A stretch of 64,000 nucleotides of DNA from Undaria pinnatifida (taxonomy: Eukaryota; Sar; Phaeophyceae; Laminariales; Alariaceae). Within the stretch, counting starts at the first letter, position 1, and each line of letters starts with the position of its first letter. Location: positions 13,354,214-13,418,213 of the forward strand of contig JABAKD010000011.1 in NCBI GenBank assembly GCA_012845835.1. The letters run 5' to 3'. Under the pieces are notes generated by a model. The model searched no databases. It saw only the letters and a program-made list of their open reading frames with translations, and was not told where the DNA came from. A program made the translations under genes and the position numbers. Of this stretch, positions 34,401-47,700 are shown one piece after another.

Positions 34401-37400
34401 AGCCCCAATGAAACGTTTTGCCTAAACTGGGGAGTGAAAATCGAAGTATCTGCAAAGCCACTTCTGGAACTTGGAACGAAACCTCAATAACAGGTTTTGC
34501 TCGAAATGGGTAGTGCAGAGGAGGTTACCTCCCCCTACTGCAACCTCGGCCTGCACGTGCATGGTGTCAGTACTTGTCAGCACTTGTCAGTACTCAAGCG
34601 CTAGTGCGTACAGAACACCCGGCCCTGCCTTCATACATGGTTTGTCGACACAGGGGTCTAGCGATGACGGTGCCTGGCTGGCTCTAGCTCGCGCGGAAGT
34701 GAAAGCATGGGAGCGAGACCCTGCCGTGGGACACGACCACTTGCGGATGGCGTGCGACGCACATCGCCGCTCGATCGAGCTACTCCGAACAGGTTTCGCC
34801 GAGGTATGGTACTATCGGAAGTCCCTCGTTATTCTTTTTAATAAAATAACACGCCGCAAACAGACACCTCGGCGGAGAGATGGAGAGTTTCGTCGAAGCT
34901 CATCTTTGGGTCGAACCTCACATCTCCCTGCGTGTATCATTGCGATCGCGCGAGGTACGTGGTTTACGAAGCAAAAACGTACGCAGACATCTCAGCTGTA
35001 AGAGCGATAATATGGTCGAATCTCATCGTTGCAAGCTGCGCATGTATATGATATTTTCGATCGCATGTGCTTCAGGATTTCTGACCTCGTGAAGGATATA
35101 GGTCAGTGACTCCCTCGGGTGGTAGGGAACTTTCAACAGCACGCAAGAAGCCCAACGTGAGAATATCGCCGAGTGATTGCAATAATATAACAAGGACCGG
35201 AGCTAGCCGGTACGTACGCACGACGGGTGTGGGAGCCAGCGCTAACAGTCCCTTTTTGCCATGAAAGTTGAATTGTTTTCATCCTGTTTTGGTCACTACT
35301 TGTTGGCCTACTTGCCTCGGTCACCTGCTTCCTTCGGTGACACGAACCCATCAATGTGTGGCAGGCGTGGGAGATGTCCGCTCGTTTACTCGAGCTCGGC
35401 GGGGTGTACGAATCATTCGGGGCGTTCGAGGGTGCGCTGTCCATCTACGAGCGGATAGCGAGCAGCATGACGGCTTCCGCCGGCTTCGAGAACGTGCTCT
35501 TCCGCTGCGCTGTGGTCCTACGGTACATGTCTTCCTTGCAGGTACATTCGCGGTTTTTTCATTAGTGTGGGGCTTTGTCAGATGACAACAGCCGCACTAA
35601 AGCGGTACCCCGAACTCTTCCGGCATAATGTTAATAGTATGATCCTCCATAGCACGAGGTCGTCACAAGCTTTTTCACCGCACTGCGCTGGGCACCCGCA
35701 CTCAAGGGAACCGCACTAGCACGATTGTACGTAAATCGTACACATGACGGTTATCGCGAGGGTCAATAAAAAGTAGTGCGAGGGGTGTAGCAATGATAAA
35801 CTATGCTGAAAGGGGGGGAGGGAGTTGTGTCCCATCTCTTGTGTTCGCGTAGTGGTACCCCAACGTGAGTTAGTTGTTGTTGCTACTGCTATGCGCTTTT
35901 GATCAAGGTTTTGTGATCGAGGTGGACATCATCCGAGGCAAGTTCCGTGGGTCTTGAAATTAATGGCTAAAAACGTTTTTGCAGGGGTCGGAGCCGCGGC
36001 CTGTTTCATGTCTGGCATGAGGACCACCTGCTGGTCGACCTAGCGTTTCAAGGGGGTCATGTTATAGGCCGAACGTCGATTCAAAGCAGCCAGCGACGCT
36101 CATGGGATAACCACGCCCATCTCAAAGATCACTGGTCACTATCTGACATGGCAGCTGGTGGTCTGCTAACCTAAGTCGGAATCGTGTTTGCTTGTGCGTG
36201 GAGGCAGAGGCAGCAGATACAAAACGAAGGGTACCTACGCCGGCCATATCAGCCATTCCAATTGCAGAGAAGGAAGCCGGTTGGGGCATTCTCGGAATTG
36301 TTCCCCCATCTCCCCCCTCGGAGCGTGTGACGTGGTTTCTTGCAAACTTCTTCCTATATTATTTCGGTGCTCTTGAGCAGGACTCCCCCCGAGAGAGGTT
36401 GCTCCACAGTGCTATGGAGCATCTTAACCTGGCCATTCAGGGGCAGACGTCAAGACAAAGCCGCCCCGCCGAGTCTTCGACGTTGCTCTATGCGGACGTG
36501 TGCATGTTGCTAGCGGAAGGGTCTGAGGAAGCGAGGAAGTGGGCCGGAATTTCCTACGATGAGGTGAGCCGTGCTAGGGCAGGGGTGGAAGCAAGCTTCT
36601 TTCAGGCTTCTCCACTGCGGTACCTTCCTTCCTTTTTTTTCGCCAGAAGAATTCAGCATTTTCTTCCCTCGTCGACTCGCGTAGAGTTGTGCCTGACACA
36701 CATGTACCCCAAAACAGACTTTCAACATAAAGGTAAAAGACGCAACGCGATTACGTAACAACCCCGATGACGTAGGTATGATAGTAACAAACGCTGTTGA
36801 AAAACAAAGCATGGTGTTGCAATGATGTCGGGAAGTTCCTCGACTGAGTCGATTCAGGAGGCCCAGCACCCATACATGGTTTGGACCGAAAGAGGCACTT
36901 TACCCCCGTCGTGTTTTTCACGCGTCCAAAAGAGGTGCTGGTTCGTTTCCCACTCGCCGGCGAGGATTCCGCTTGTTGCTTCTTGTAACGCAGCAATATG
37001 GCGTTCCAGTCTGGACGGAAATTTAGGGACCTTTGCGGTAGTAATAGAGTGTTTTCGGTATATCAAATTCGGTTGGGTACGAAAACATATGTTGATAGTA
37101 ATAGTAGCATTGAAGCCAACGAACATGATACCCCACGGCCAACCCTACCCCTTCCCAATGCTGTAATAGGATGGAAGTGCCAAATGAAGAGTTGGTACCC
37201 GCATAACACCCTATTACGACTATCAAGCGGCCCTTACATTTACGTCCGGAGTGGACTGGGCCAATGCTTCACCGTCGGGATGTGCTCAGCTTGAGTTGAA
37301 AGAGGGAGGGCAAAAATCAATGTTGCATCTTCCACCTCACGAGCAGTCACTGTCCGAGTGAAGTGATTACACGAACCGTTGACTGTTCTTCGGCCAGCGG

Positions 37401-38909
37401 CATTTAAAACTATCGGAATGAAACGACAGGTTTTCGGACATCGCAAGGACCGAATGGACCCATCGGCGATGGCTTTCCAATCCTGGGACGACTGGATCGC
37501 GTCTCCTCAAACCCAGGTTGGCACACGTCGAGCACAACTTGTCTCGGTAGCTGGTCGGTTTCGCTCCGCCGAAAAGATACCGCGATGGTGTGAGGGCGTG
37601 TTTCGGAAGAGCTAGGGATAGTCGATATGCCGTATAAAACCCAACACAACACACACCCTAACACCCTCAGACGATTTTCCAATCTTGGAATTATTTCCAG
37701 ATAGCGGGAAAAAAACGACTTGCTATCGCCTTCCCGGGGTTGCATACGCCAAGCGATGCGTCTATGGGCAGAGGCGCAACACGTTTTTTTGTTTCTTGCG
37801 CGCCTCAACTGATGTCGGTGAGGGGCTCTGCACCTTCCCCTAAAACGCTGAGTTCAAAAGAAGATAAATACAAGTATTTCCCCGATGAACCGACGAAAAA
37901 AGTTGCTTTGAAAAAGTTGGAAAATCCGACGATGCATAAAAAATATTTTGAAAAAGTTGGAAAATACGACGGTGAAAAAAAAAATGTTTTGAAAAAGTTG
38001 GAAAATCCGATGGTGAAGCAAAATGATTTGAAAAAAAAGTTGGAAAATCCGACGGTGAAAAAAAAAAATTGAAAAAAAATTGAAAAATCCGACGGTGAAA
38101 AAAAAGTTTTGAAAAAAAAGTTGCAAAATCCGACGGTGAAAAAAAACGTTTTGAAAAAGTTGGAAAGGCCGACGGTGTTGGGTTAGGGGGGCCCGTCATT
38201 CAGAAACGGTTTTACCAAAAGGGTGCTGTCTTTGCCGCAAGACGCGTGCGTCACGGGAAACCGCATTTATTTTGTTTCAAGTTTGGAGGGATAACAACTT
38301 GGAATTGGTCTACATTGCTTTGAGCGGTAGAAAAGGGGGCAACAATTATAACTTGGTCGGTTTTGCCTGCGTCACGACATCCCACAATATCTTGGAAAAC
38401 AAAATGAGAAGACGTTGCCGATCCTGCCTGCACGGCTAAGCTCTTAGGCTTGAAGCACCCATCATGACGTAGCAGTGCTTTTGCCATATTCGGGCGATTT
38501 TAAGGGCATCAAGCACGAAGCATAAGTTGTTGTTGTTTTTTCAATGCGCGTATTCAGCGTGCCTGGGCGAAACTATGGTGTAGCCGACGTTGGTGTATGA
38601 TCCTTATCGAGCAATAGACTGTGTATAAAAAATTGGCGGACAAACAACAGAATGGATAGGGGTCTGCAAACGATTCTTCGCCCGACTCTGAACCTACCTG
38701 CTTGTCTATTCCGCTCGATATCACCATCCCTCCGTCTCTGTCGTCGCATGCTGTTCGCGTTTCAGCTTCAACTTGCCAGGGAATGGGCCAAAAAGGGAGA
38801 GCCCACGCTGGCAACGTTCGCGTACCAGAACGCCTCCAAAGCGTTTGAGAGGGAAAAGGAAGTGAGACGCTAACAAGAACATTCCGTGGTCCATTTGTGA
38901 CGTTTGGGT

Positions 38910-38940
<31 letters not shown>

Positions 38941-40056
38941 CTGGCACATCATCTCGTCGCCATAACCTAGTCCGTGGTGACAACGATTGTCTCTAACATT
39001 GGCATAGAGATGTCGCCCGAAACCTCGCCGGCAATTTTGTGTGCATCGTGCACCAATCATGGACGGACGTTACGCTTGCAGGCGACAGCCATTTCATTTC
39101 GACAAAGTACGTTACGTTGCGACCCTCTAGAGTTCCCTCGCCTCAGAGGGACCATCGCCACCTGCCAGAATTACGCCGCGCGTCATCGTGGACGAATTTT
39201 GTTTGTTTTTTGTCATCACGGAGGGCCAAAATAATCAGGACCTACCCATTTTAAAATGTATTCCGCTGTTTTTACCAACTGAATTTGGTCCTGATTTCTA
39301 CGTTCCCCTGTACTACGAGGTTTGCGAGTTAGCTGTACGTTGCCCGCTGTCATCGGAAGAAAGGGGTGCAGTACAGCAACCATTGCTGCTTTTTGCCTTC
39401 GAAAGGTGGTGGCTTGATGAAAAAAAAATACATGCCTGACCCCAAAAGTGACTTATTAATAGAATAGACTAAACTCAAATTGCAAACCCGAGGACCAAAC
39501 CATCCCATAACCTAGGTATACAGAAATGTCCATATCGCGAAACAAGAATGATATTGTTCTGACGATTTTATTAGTAGTATTACTAGCAATAATACCCATC
39601 AATCCGAAAATAGTTTTCGCCAAAAAGGGGAATATACCTCTATCATCACCGGTTAGGTGGCAAGGTAAGCTAACTACCTGACAAGATTTTTTTTTTTGTC
39701 AACAAAGGACACGCACGTCCAGTCACAGATTTCGCCAGTCAGACACACAAAGGCAAACAACTTTGGAAGAACACCGTGCGCAACCAAACTCTACCCGGTA
39801 AATTTAGTATACTTCGCAGCCATAGTTAACTAATCACTACCACCAGGTGTACCTGGTGGCCGGTAAAAAAAAAATTGACGCATGCTGCGATGGAGGTGCA
39901 CCAACCATTGCTTTTTTTCTGAGGTTTCTCGCTTGAGCAGCTCTAACAGTCCTCGGCCAATCAGAAACGTGGACTGAAATATGAAAAGTGCGACCCGCTG
40001 AACAATTCATCAATCGATCAAGCCGATCAATCAATCAATCAATCTGATCAATCAAT

Positions 40057-40089
<33 letters not shown>

Positions 40090-40108
40090 CGATCAATCAA
40101 TCAATCCG

Positions 40109-40171
<63 letters not shown>

Positions 40172-41639
40172 CGATCAATCAATCAATCAATCAATCAATC
40201 ACTCAAACAAAAAATCAATCAAGCAAACAAACAAACCACGCCCTAGAAACACAACGGATGGTAACGCCATACAAGAATAGCATTAAAAATGGAATTCCGA
40301 CGGTAGTGGGGCTACAGTTAACCGTTTTAGTTCCGCAGTCCCGACAAGGGGACCAAAAAATTGGAGTTAGACCAGAACACTATTAGGAGTTCGAAATGGG
40401 TTAAGGAGCCGCGTCGTTCGCAAAATATAATTTTTGGCGAAAAATGTTGTCTCTGTCTTGGCAAGGCGTCAATCTGTAGGGGTTGCACGTTTCGGGCCAA
40501 TCGTTTTTCCTGGGCGGTTGAACACCTCACGTGTTAGGCACTATCGGTTAGTGTGATGACTTTACGGGTACAATGGTTGTTTTTACGGCTAGCGCATAGA
40601 AATGATGGTCGGGTTGCTCGAGCGAATGCCTTCCAAGTCATGTTTCGGGTGATAGTGATGTTGGTGTTGATGTTGACCTCCTCCTCGTGTTAGGAGCTCA
40701 GAAAATTCTTAGAATCTGCTGCTGCTGCACCCCTAGCGTAGGGTGAGTCAAGTCAACTCACTGCTGGCATGGTAATCCAATTCGCAGCCACTAATCCCTA
40801 ACCCTAGCTCTAACCCTGACCATAGCCCTAACCCTCACCCTAATCGTGCGCATGCCGCTAACTGTGATACGTATCAAACTAGTATCTAGTCGGCGACCTG
40901 TAGACAGCCAGGTTACACCCCTAGCGGCTGTCGTTGTCCTCGCTATCAGATATCACCGGGGAGGTCTGCTACGGGCGGGCCAACCTTTTCGGACCTAATG
41001 GACATGGCGGAAGCCTACTCGAGCTTCCAGCGCTTTGACAGGTGCGGCAATAGATAGAGAGGCAGTGGCAGCGTGTGTCACACCGTGAAACCCGCCCCCG
41101 TGATGCCCACATGGCGCCAATTTGTCGACAAAGGACGGTCGAATTCCGTTGGCATCACGTCACTCCCGACATGTCATTTGTTTTTGGGTGGGGAGTTCCT
41201 TTGTTTTTTATATGCGTTCTGAAAATGTTTGCGATATGATTAATAGTGACTGGTCGGGATTGAAGCGCATACAGCACATTTTGACGGATGGCGAACACCG
41301 TACTGCCAATATTGTAAATATGAAGACCAAGTTGTCTCCCTCTCGGTACCATCTAAAATTTTGTTCTGTCTTGAAATAGCTTGAAATAGCTTGAAATAGC
41401 TTGAAATAGCTTGAAATAGCTTGAATCTTCGTCTCCCTTTATCCTAAAGCATGATTGGAATTAATTACATCGTCATTACATAGTAATTACATAGTAGTGA
41501 CATAGTAATGACATAGTAATGACATAGTAATGACATTGTAATGACATAGTAATGACATAGTAATGACGTAGTAATGACATAGTAATGACATAGTAATGAC
41601 ATGGTAACGACATAGTGATGACATAGTAAAAAGCATGAG

Positions 41640-41709
<70 letters not shown>

Positions 41710-44700
41710 ACTTGATTGATTGATTGATTGATTTCAAGAAGTATGAGTTAATTGATTTTCATTTTATCATTTCCCTCCAACGTGATGTCTTAAATCAATA
41801 ATTTCACCCCTCGTCTCCAATACGCTAATACTGCATAATGTAATTCGACTCGGTGCGACTTGAAACGTTTGCGTGCTCATTGAGTCCAAGGCAGGATTGG
41901 GTCGTCCTGAAACCTTTTTGGGCCTTGTATTTGATACCAGGCACGGGTATGTGCGAGAGGCTATAGTGACACGTACGTATGTTTAGGTGCGACCATGCCT
42001 CCTTTTCTGGCGCCGCCTTTTGCTCTGGCACGATGGCCTCAAAGTACAGTAGGGATCCCCCAAAAAGGTGGTCTGAGTAATGCGGTGTTCCGATATAAGG
42101 CGATCAAAACCACTTGACGGCGCTTGGGAATTGCACTACAGCACTCATAACCCGGAATGAATAAGGCGGGTTCCCCCAGCAAGGCGGTCATGTTGCTCTT
42201 TATAGCACACCACCGCCTTATTGGAGGGCTCATACCGTATCTTGCACGGTTCGACGGAACCATTATTTTAGCCCTTTTGAGGCGGTCCATGTACATCGAC
42301 CGGAAAAAAGCGACGAGTGCGGTCTTACCGAAGCATCCATCAATAGTTAGAGCGTGCGGCAGTATACGCGGGTACGAACCAGCATGCTGTGCACGCCGTG
42401 TCACATACCAGGTAGCCCCGCACGGTACGCTTCGGTCACAGGCGCGTGCTACGATAGAGCTACCACTTGTTCTGTTTTTTTTAACGTTTTCGGAATGTCG
42501 GAGCTCCTTCTTTTTTTTTTCTGAAACGTTTCTGAATGAACGGGATTCCTTAACCCAAATTTCGTCGGAAATCCGTTCTATTTTTCGCAGTAGTTTTTTT
42601 TCGTAGTATACCTAGGCCATTACAGGGATTGTTCACGCGGTAGTACTTTTTGTTTTTTTCCAAATCTGCTTTTGGCTGGGGGTATAAACGATCCTCAGGT
42701 GAGTAGCCTCAGAAAAAAAGACGGTACCTAGTACACCTCTACCGGCCGTAGCTTATTATGTGTCACCCACACTCCTTCGCCTGGGTTGCTTCGTATGGTC
42801 GGTTTTGTGCTCTTGAGTTTCCAACGCGGTTGGTTAATCCTTTGCCATGCGCATGTCCACCCTGTCGCGGTGTTGTGCTTCGCTCACCGTTGATGCGCAT
42901 ATCCACCTTGTCGCGGTGTTGTGCTTCGCTCACCGTTGATGCGCATGTCCACTCTGTCGCGGTGTTGTGCTTCGCTCACCGTTGATGCGCATGCCAACCC
43001 TGTCACGGTGTCGAGCTTTGCTCACCGTTGATGCGCATGCCAACCCTGTCACGGTGTCGAGCTTTGCTCACCGTTGATGCGCATGTCCACCCTGCCGCGG
43101 TGTTGTGCTTCGCAAACGGTTCATGCGCATGCCCACCCTATCACGATATTGTGCTTCGCTCACCGTTCATACACCTGTTCACCGTGTATGTCATAGTGTT
43201 GTGCTTCGCTCTCACCAATGCCACGTTGCAGGGCGGAGGAGGTGGTGCGAGAGGCGGTGGCGCTTGAGCCGGAGAATATTGAGGGGCGGGATCTTCTTCG
43301 GTGCCTGTTAGGGAACGAAACCTTTCGCCGGAAGGAGATGCGCATACAGGTATACCAGCGTTCGGGACAAGCCGGTCATATTATCACCTCAGAGATATGC
43401 AAAAAAGGCGTCCGGATTATGTTATACTGTCTGGAAATGGCGAAACAAATGCAGTAGTATTTCGCCCCTGTTGCAAAACCTGGAAAGACTCGAGGTGGGG
43501 TTTTCGCAGCTTGGGCCCCACTGAGAGTGACGAATACTGAAAATTTCGAAGCACCTATCAGCTGTTGTTGTTGTTGTGGTTGTTGTTGTTGTTGCTAATG
43601 TTGTACACTCAATGTAGCAACGGCGAGGACGCTGGACTGTGGTACTAATAGGGGGGCGTAACGAGCAGACCCTTTTTCAGTATTGGGCTTAAACCACTAT
43701 TAAGTAAAGCGAACACCCTGTACTTGGTGAAAAAACGTTAGCAAAACAAGCAATCCCATGGCGGTGCTTATCCTCTCCACCGGCCATGATAAACAAATCA
43801 TGACTTGACACAGGATGGATTAATTTTATTACCACCCCACGATATCTACTCTGGCATACACCAGTCTCATCTATGTGCAGTTTTTTTAAGGTCGTCAGAG
43901 CACTAATACCAGTCATTGGTGCTCAGTCAACGACTCGCTAGTACCAGCCATTTCGAATGACTCAGTGCCAGGAGTAATTGAAGCGGAAAATGACTGAGTA
44001 CCCGCCAGTGCCTGGAGTACTTCATGTTGAAAATGACTGAGTACCTGCCAGTACCTGGAATACTTCTGAGTACAAGCCAGTACGTGGAGTGCCTCACGTG
44101 AAAAGGTCTAAAGTACATCCCAGTACCTGGAGGGCTTTGAGCTAAAAACGACTGAGTACCTCCCAGTACCTACTTTGAGCTGACAGCGACTGAGTTCCTC
44201 TCAGTACCTGAAGTAATTTGAGCTAAAATCGACCGAGTACCGGCCAGTACCTGGAGTGCTTCAAGCTGAGAATGACTGAGTACCTGCCAGTACCTGAGGT
44301 ACTTCGAGCTGAGAATGACTGAGTACCTGCCAGTACCTGAGGTACTTCGAGCTGAAAATGGCTAAATACCTGCCAGTACCTGGAGTGCTTCAAGCCGAGA
44401 ATGACTGAGTACCTGCCGGTGCCGGGGGTAGTAAGACCCCAGGTGACTGGTACCGGTTGGTACTGTTACTCTGAAGACCTTTGCATAATTAGTTTTTAGG
44501 TTTCTCAGGCTATTAATATAAAATTTTCATATGTTTAACACGGTAGTTGAAGTGGCAGTGCTCTGTTCCCAGTCTCGTTTTTCTGACGGTCGTATAAGAC
44601 TTAATTGTCTCAGGCTGTTTTTTTTTTATCGCGAAACCAAAATAAAAGAACGCAGAAACTTACTGCTTGCACATTCGTAGGGTATACACTTGCGCAAGTG

Positions 44701-47700
44701 GCCCGAACCCTAAGAGTGACTTAAAGTGGCTAGTACTGACTAGCACACTAATGATAGTATCGCAGCCTTGGGAATGGGTAACAGACTGTAGTAACGAGCT
44801 CTCGATTTCGCATGACAGTGGGTTCGGCGTGGCGTCTGCGCTTTCTTGCTGGCGTCAAATGCAGGTGGCACTTCATCTGCAGTCCAAGTTTCGAACCAGG
44901 GTGTGGAGCGGGAAATATCTGGCTTCCCTTAAGAAAAAGCTCCAACAACATCTGGAAGAACGCCTCCGCAATAATCGGTGGGCAATACATCGATGTACAT
45001 ATACTTCGATGTACAGGTAGTAGTAGTGTTGACGCGAACAATCAAGAATGATTTCCATGTCGAGGCAGACGATGTTACAAATTAAAATTAAAACTAACAT
45101 TCAAACCATCCACTATTCCCCTTCGTTTCGATTAGTTCGTACTGCTGTTTGAAGACCTTTACGAGGTACAGCAATCAGCTTCTATCTTGATTATAGTATA
45201 AGACTACGGTAGAGGTGCACACCGCTTTTTTTTCTTAATACTACCCCTGAATTTGGGAGCTTAAGACCTCTCCCAAAAACTGATTTGGAGAAAATCAAAA
45301 CTCCTAACGGATGAAAACTCCCATGGCCTAGGTACACAACGAGAATTTTTATGCAAAAAAAATTGCCTATTTCCGACGATAGTATTAGTATAGTATTAGT
45401 AAAGTATTAGTATAGTTTAGTATAGTATTAGTATAGTACAGTATTAGTATAGTATAGCATTAGTATAGTATAGTATTATAGTATTAGTATAGTATGGTAT
45501 TAGTAGGTTGACGAGCCCCGTCATTCAGAACATATTTTCGCCAAAAAAAGGTATACCTCTGTCGTAGCATGCATCAGAAACAAACGATATTCCACTACTG
45601 CCAATGACGTTTGTTTTTATTTGAACAATAGGCCAACAAACAAGTTAGAGCAAGACTGAGGTAGTAGTGTAAAGGGGGACAGAGTCAGTTAATTAATACT
45701 AACGTCCAAGACTTTTTTCACCTTCGAGGGACACATGCTGTTAATGGTATATTATACTAATAGCATATAACTAGTACGGTCGAGTTGCACCATATGTGTT
45801 CTCCGGGTCTCTTAACCTGATGAGGATGATCAGGATGAGGATCTCTATGCATGATATTCCTTACCCAAAAAGTGACTTGTTGATAGAATAGGCTAAACTG
45901 AAAGTGCAACCGTCGTGATGAACAAACCATCCCCAGGCCTAGGTATCCAAAAAAATGGTATTGCGAAGCAAGAATGACTTTCTTTCAACGATTTTGGGTT
46001 AACCCCTCTAGAAACCCAACATCCTCCCGTGTACTAAGTTCAAGTAAATAAGTGAAAAAAAAAAGAAGACTTTCCAGCTGAAAAGGCGTTAAGCAGACCC
46101 CTCATTCAGAAAAATCATGGTGAGGAAGTGTTTCCTCTATTGGAACACGCGTCGACGGGGACCATATCGCTGGTCTACGGTTCTACAGCAGTAGCTCAAA
46201 CAAGGCGTATTGTACGCTGTGGATACGGGTGGCGAAGGTGCAATCCGGAAAGAAACGTGCGCCGTTTTTGGTAGGGTTTCACTTCGCAGAAAGTCAGAGA
46301 TTTTGTGCTCGGGTGCCTGACGAAAATGTACCCGATCGAGCTTTACACCGAGCGTTTTTTTGACACACGCGAAATAAAACTGCACCGCGTGCCAACTGCT
46401 ACCCGTCCTGCAGAATGGACGTCGAAGCACGCGAGCAGCTGTCGTACTTTTGTCGACAAAAGCATCGGCCTGTTCTTCTTTTCGAGGATCGATGCGCCAG
46501 GGTCATTCAGCGCCTTGGGAGGGTGGGGCTGTTCCGCCTGAGGCAAGCAACCAAACACGGACGGGGTAGGGGCTAACGGAGGACAAAGGCCACGGTAGGC
46601 GGTGTGTACCCCCATCCATTTCCTCGGTAGAGTTTGGGCTACTCCCCTGAGGGACTCCGATACTTGATTTGTTTTGTCGGTGGAGCGTTACAACAACCCC
46701 GTGGTGGCGATGTCGCTAATTCCAAAAGCACCGCAATCGAAGACCGCGAAGGTACAGGGTAGCCACCCACGCGAGCAGCTCCGAGCCGCTGAAAATTGAT
46801 ACGCTAAAAATTACCCCTCTTCGGCAGCCTAGATCGGAGCGGGGGGGGGGCAGGGCGCGAGGGGGGTGTAGTCATGTCATGTATGGCCGCGGTCTCAACA
46901 CCGTGCGCCCTCGCGCACCTACTGACGCTGGGGCGGAGCGCGTTGGTTTTTTACCGACAAGGCAGGCGTTGCTTGCACCAACGCGCGAGGTCTTAAGCGG
47001 GTCGCACGAAGGGTGAGACGCATCCTGCTGCAGAAAGAACCAATTGTGAGGCGGACTTCGGGCACCTCGTGCGCCCTCTCTTGCGTGGATGACAGCGTCG
47101 AAATTTCTTGCTTTGTTAGGGCACCGGAAGGGGCGAGTTTCTGAGGATTGACAACCACGAATGCTTCCAGTCCATGTCCCACTCCCACGCGGTCTTTGCG
47201 CTGAAGTCTGCGCTCCAAACGCGTCTGGTGGAGATTCTTGCCAAGTGTCAATCCGCTCAAGCTAGCACTGCTCGGGATAGCACAAGTTAAATATTGGCGC
47301 TGGTGCGCGGCAGTTATTTCGCCCACCGTAGACGATACAGAAGGGATCCCCCAAGAAGGCGGTCTGACGAAGGCGGTATCCCGATATAGGACGGTCAAAT
47401 AAATCGCTTGGCGCGACTGGGGAATCACTATCGTAACATGAAATCGATAAGGCTAATTCCCTCACTAAGGCGGCCATATTGCTCTCGCACACCACCGCCT
47501 TTAATGGGGGGGGGGGGGCTATCATACTACTGTACTTTAAACGGTTCCCAGCTTGCATCTTGCTCTCAGAAAACAATATGTCGGATATGAGCAAAAACTA
47601 AAACGCCGTTGGAACCCCGTGGACTATTTGTGCTCTTAGGTGGTTTGCAGTAAAACAAAAGGCCTACAGAAAGCATCTCGCAGCGGCGCTAAAGCGATGG

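Noticed and set aside
37740..38072. 110-codon Lys/Asn/Glu-rich + ORF
   Set aside because: Intronic minisatellite; including it would break the phase-0 join of exons 5 and 6.
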